Origin: a virus
IMG/VR virus record: IMGVR_UViG_3300025890_000170
Location: 1 to 23,007 of that record
Length of the DNA: 23,007 nucleotides
Reading direction: 5' to 3' (one strand)
The position numbers were made by a program, and so were the translations under genes. The notes beneath the pieces are model-generated. The model did no database searches. It was not told the DNA's origin and saw only the letters and a list, made by a program, of their open reading frames with translations. Positions 22,118 through 23,007 of the stretch are shown one piece after another. How positions within the stretch are numbered: the stretch's first letter is position 1; each line of letters starts with the position of its first letter.

Positions 22118-22362
22118 ATAATAAACCAAATGAATGGGAACAAGGCGTAATAAATGGTGCTGTAGAGTATTCTATTATGGAGTGGAGATCATTGGATAGA
22201 AGTACAAAGACAGTTGTAAAAACTTATAAAGAGGCAAAAGAGTTGTTTAAAAAAACTATTAAGAAACATAGACAGACTTTAGCATATGCTGTTGATAAGA
22301 ATGGTAGATTTGCTAATCTTAATCACTTACCAGAATTTAAAAAGGAGTTAGCTGATGAGTAA
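22114..22362 (+). CDS. Hypothetical protein (82 aa)
   Basis: Function unknown. I chose ATG 22114 because it overlaps the previous stop (ATGA) and gives MNNKPNEWEQGV; extending upstream to a TTG at 22027 would add residues read out of frame from the membrane segment of the previous gene. The protein is helical and basic in the middle (VVKTYKEAKELFKKTIKKHR), with LAYAVDKNGRFANL following. No membrane segment or metal motif. An AAGGAG for the next gene sits in its last codons. Confidence 0.72.
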   Translation: MNNKPNEWEQGVINGAVEYSIMEWRSLDRSTKTVVKTYKEAKELFKKTIKKHRQTLAYAVDKNGRFANLNHLPEFKKELADE

Positions 22363-22570
22363 TCAAAGACCAGGTAAAGTAGTAAGAGCTGCCGATCCGA
22401 CAATGAAGGATATGACAACTCTAAAGTTTTTTAAGAATGCTCAGAAATTATTAGAACAAGAAGGTAAAACAGATGAGGCGTTTTATTTTGAACAGATGGT
22501 AGATTGGTTATCTAGTGGCCACCAATTACCTACCACGGAAGAACAAACAATAAAGGCACTAGGAATTTAG
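22355..22570 (+). CDS. Hypothetical protein (71 aa)
   Basis: Function unknown. The N-terminus is basic (MSNQRPGKVVRAADPT), followed by two probable helices (LKFFKNAQKLLEQEGKTDEA and AFYFEQMVDWLSSG) that could form a helical hairpin of the tetratricopeptide type, but it is too short to call a repeat. A strong AAGGAG lies 7 bases before its ATG at 22355. It overlaps the previous gene by 8 bases and is followed by a 9-base gap with GGAGGA. Confidence 0.75.
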   Translation: MSNQRPGKVVRAADPTMKDMTTLKFFKNAQKLLEQEGKTDEAFYFEQMVDWLSSGHQLPTTEEQTIKALGI

Positions 22571-22579
22571 GAGGACTAT

Positions 22580-22786
22580 ATGATAAGTGAAATAGCAACA
22601 ATAGATATTATCAATACCGCTTTGAGTCAGATTGAAGATGGTAGAGTTAATGACGCTAAACAAGTGTTGACCACATACAAAGATAAACTACAAAATGAGG
22701 TTGACCAATTTGATAAATGGGCTGAGACTCAATCAGATATTGATACATCAATACAACTAGAGATTGATAGTGAGGCAGGAAAGTAG
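22580..22786 (+). CDS. Hypothetical helical protein (68 aa)
   Basis: Function unknown. It is predicted nearly all helical: IDIINTALSQIEDGRVNDAK (9-28), then VLTTYKDKLQNEVDQFDKWA (29-48) and an acidic tail. GGAGGA 4-5 bases before the ATG is a good ribosome-binding site. The pattern of small helices resembles the protein at 22355, but I see no clear sequence match. It is the last securely supported gene before the right-end promoter region. Confidence 0.75.
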   Translation: MISEIATIDIINTALSQIEDGRVNDAKQVLTTYKDKLQNEVDQFDKWAETQSDIDTSIQLEIDSEAGK

Positions 22787-22930
22787 ATGATGTACTACTC
22801 ACATAAGCTAAGAATCACCAATCCTGGCGTGTCCAGGTGTGTTCCAGGTGTAGAAAATCAAGTAAAATCAATACTTTTTACAGGCTTGACAATTGGAACG
22901 ATTTGTTATATACTAATATCATTAACTTAA
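22787..22930 (+). CDS. Doubtful small ORF, possible 47-aa membrane protein
   Basis: Begins with ATGATG directly after the preceding stop, with GGAAAG 3 bases ahead, and ends at TAA 22928. The product would have a basic start (YYSHKLRITNPG) and a hydrophobic C-terminal helix (SILFTGLTIGTICYILISL), which would suit a tiny membrane protein. Against it: the reading frame runs through a direct repeat and a near-consensus sigma70 promoter, so the region may be purely regulatory, and open frames of this length are common in AT-rich DNA. Confidence 0.3.
   Translation: MMYYSHKLRITNPGVSRCVPGVENQVKSILFTGLTIGTICYILISLT
22832..22851 (+). repeat. Direct repeat TCCAGGTGT, period 11
   Basis: TCCAGGTGT occurs at 22832-22840 and 22843-22851, 11 bases apart, which is about one helical turn. 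CCTGG at 22823-22827 with CCAGG at 22833-22837 adds a short inverted repeat (5-bp arms, 5-base spacer). The position upstream of the promoter at 22886 makes an operator or activator site possible. CCAGGT also occurs once inside the promoter at 20482 (20494-20499). Confidence 0.5.
22860..22871 (+). promoter_or_regulatory. Shared upstream promoter box, copy 2
   Basis: AAGTAAAATCAA, identical to 20457-20468 and placed 14 bases upstream of the -35 element at 22886. The same order of box, then GCTTGAC, is seen at both promoters. Confidence 0.5.
22886..22914 (+). promoter_or_regulatory. Near-consensus sigma70 promoter
   Basis: -35 TTGACA (22886-22891), 17-base spacer, -10 TATACT (22909-22914). This is the best promoter in the window. 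Expected start near 22920-22922, giving a leader of about 27 bases with AGAGAGAGGA ahead of the ATG at 22948. It should be read by unmodified host RNA polymerase, as expected of an early phage promoter. Confidence 0.8.
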
Positions 22931-22947
22931 CAGAGAGAGGAATACAT

Positions 22948-23007
22948 ATGTTTTATACAAAAGAAATGCTACACAAAGAGTTTAAGATGGTCACAGAAAA
23001 AGACCAA
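22948..23007 (+). CDS. Start of a hypothetical gene, cut by the window end
   Basis: Only the first 20 codons are present (MFYTKEMLHKEFKMVTEKDQ). The ATG follows a purine-rich Shine-Dalgarno (AGAGAGAGGA) by about 6-7 bases and sits behind the near-consensus promoter at 22886, so it is the first gene of the next transcript. Function cannot be judged from this length. Confidence 0.7.
   Translation, partial: MFYTKEMLHKEFKMVTEKDQ

Noticed and set aside
1-23007. tRNA genes, CRISPR arrays, insertion sequences or prophage attachment sites
   Set aside because: I found no cloverleaf-like non-coding stretch, no regularly spaced repeats, no transposase or integrase; the coding density leaves almost no room for them.

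Overview
This window looks like part of a lytic, T4-like marine bacteriophage genome. The evidence is an AT-rich sequence, every supported gene on the + strand, almost no intergenic DNA, a phage-type class Ia ribonucleotide reductase (nrdA and nrdB separated by one small hypothetical gene), a RuvC-like resolvase, and a run of tiny early-type genes that includes a DUF3310 protein. The base composition and gene content fit phages of SAR11 or similar low-GC marine bacteria. The host assignment is an inference. I saw no tRNA, CRISPR array, insertion sequence or integrase.

Layout. (1) 1-3613, nucleotide and DNA metabolism: the 3' part of nrdA, a hypothetical gene, nrdB, a 58-residue zinc-ribbon gene and a RuvC-family nuclease. 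(2) 3585-20406, a glycan and modification island of 22 genes without one untranslated base between them. It holds about ten known or probable glycosyltransferases, including a three-member paralogous family and a WavE-like tandem pair. It also holds an RmlB-like 4,6-dehydratase, a Gfo/Idh/MocA sugar oxidoreductase, a DegT-type aminotransferase, a sugar N-formyltransferase, two methyltransferases, a mini SET-domain protein, a cupin, an APH/LicA-like kinase, a nucleotidyltransferase-HAD fusion, a KdsA synthase of the metal-dependent type and a small membrane protein. (3) 20407-20541, the only sizeable gap, with a sigma70-like promoter. (4) 20542-22786, seven small genes, several with strong Shine-Dalgarno sequences, including DUF3310 and a single-pass membrane protein. 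(5) 22787-23007, a doubtful 47-residue ORF, an 11-bp-period direct repeat, a near-consensus sigma70 promoter and the start of another gene.

How the genes may work together. The dehydratase, oxidoreductase, aminotransferase and formyltransferase follow one another and could make an N-formylated amino-deoxy sugar nucleotide. The kinase and nucleotidyltransferase-HAD genes could make a second activated group. KdsA makes Kdo-8-phosphate, and the transferases and methyltransferases would assemble and decorate the product. No flippase, polymerase or O-antigen ligase is present, and nearly all enzymes look soluble. The glycan is therefore either grafted onto host lipopolysaccharide precursors or built in the cytoplasm, for example on virion proteins. 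Start/stop overlaps (ATGA, TAATG) at nearly every junction suggest translational coupling from few promoters. The two promoters at the right end share a 12-bp box 13-14 bp upstream of their -35 elements.
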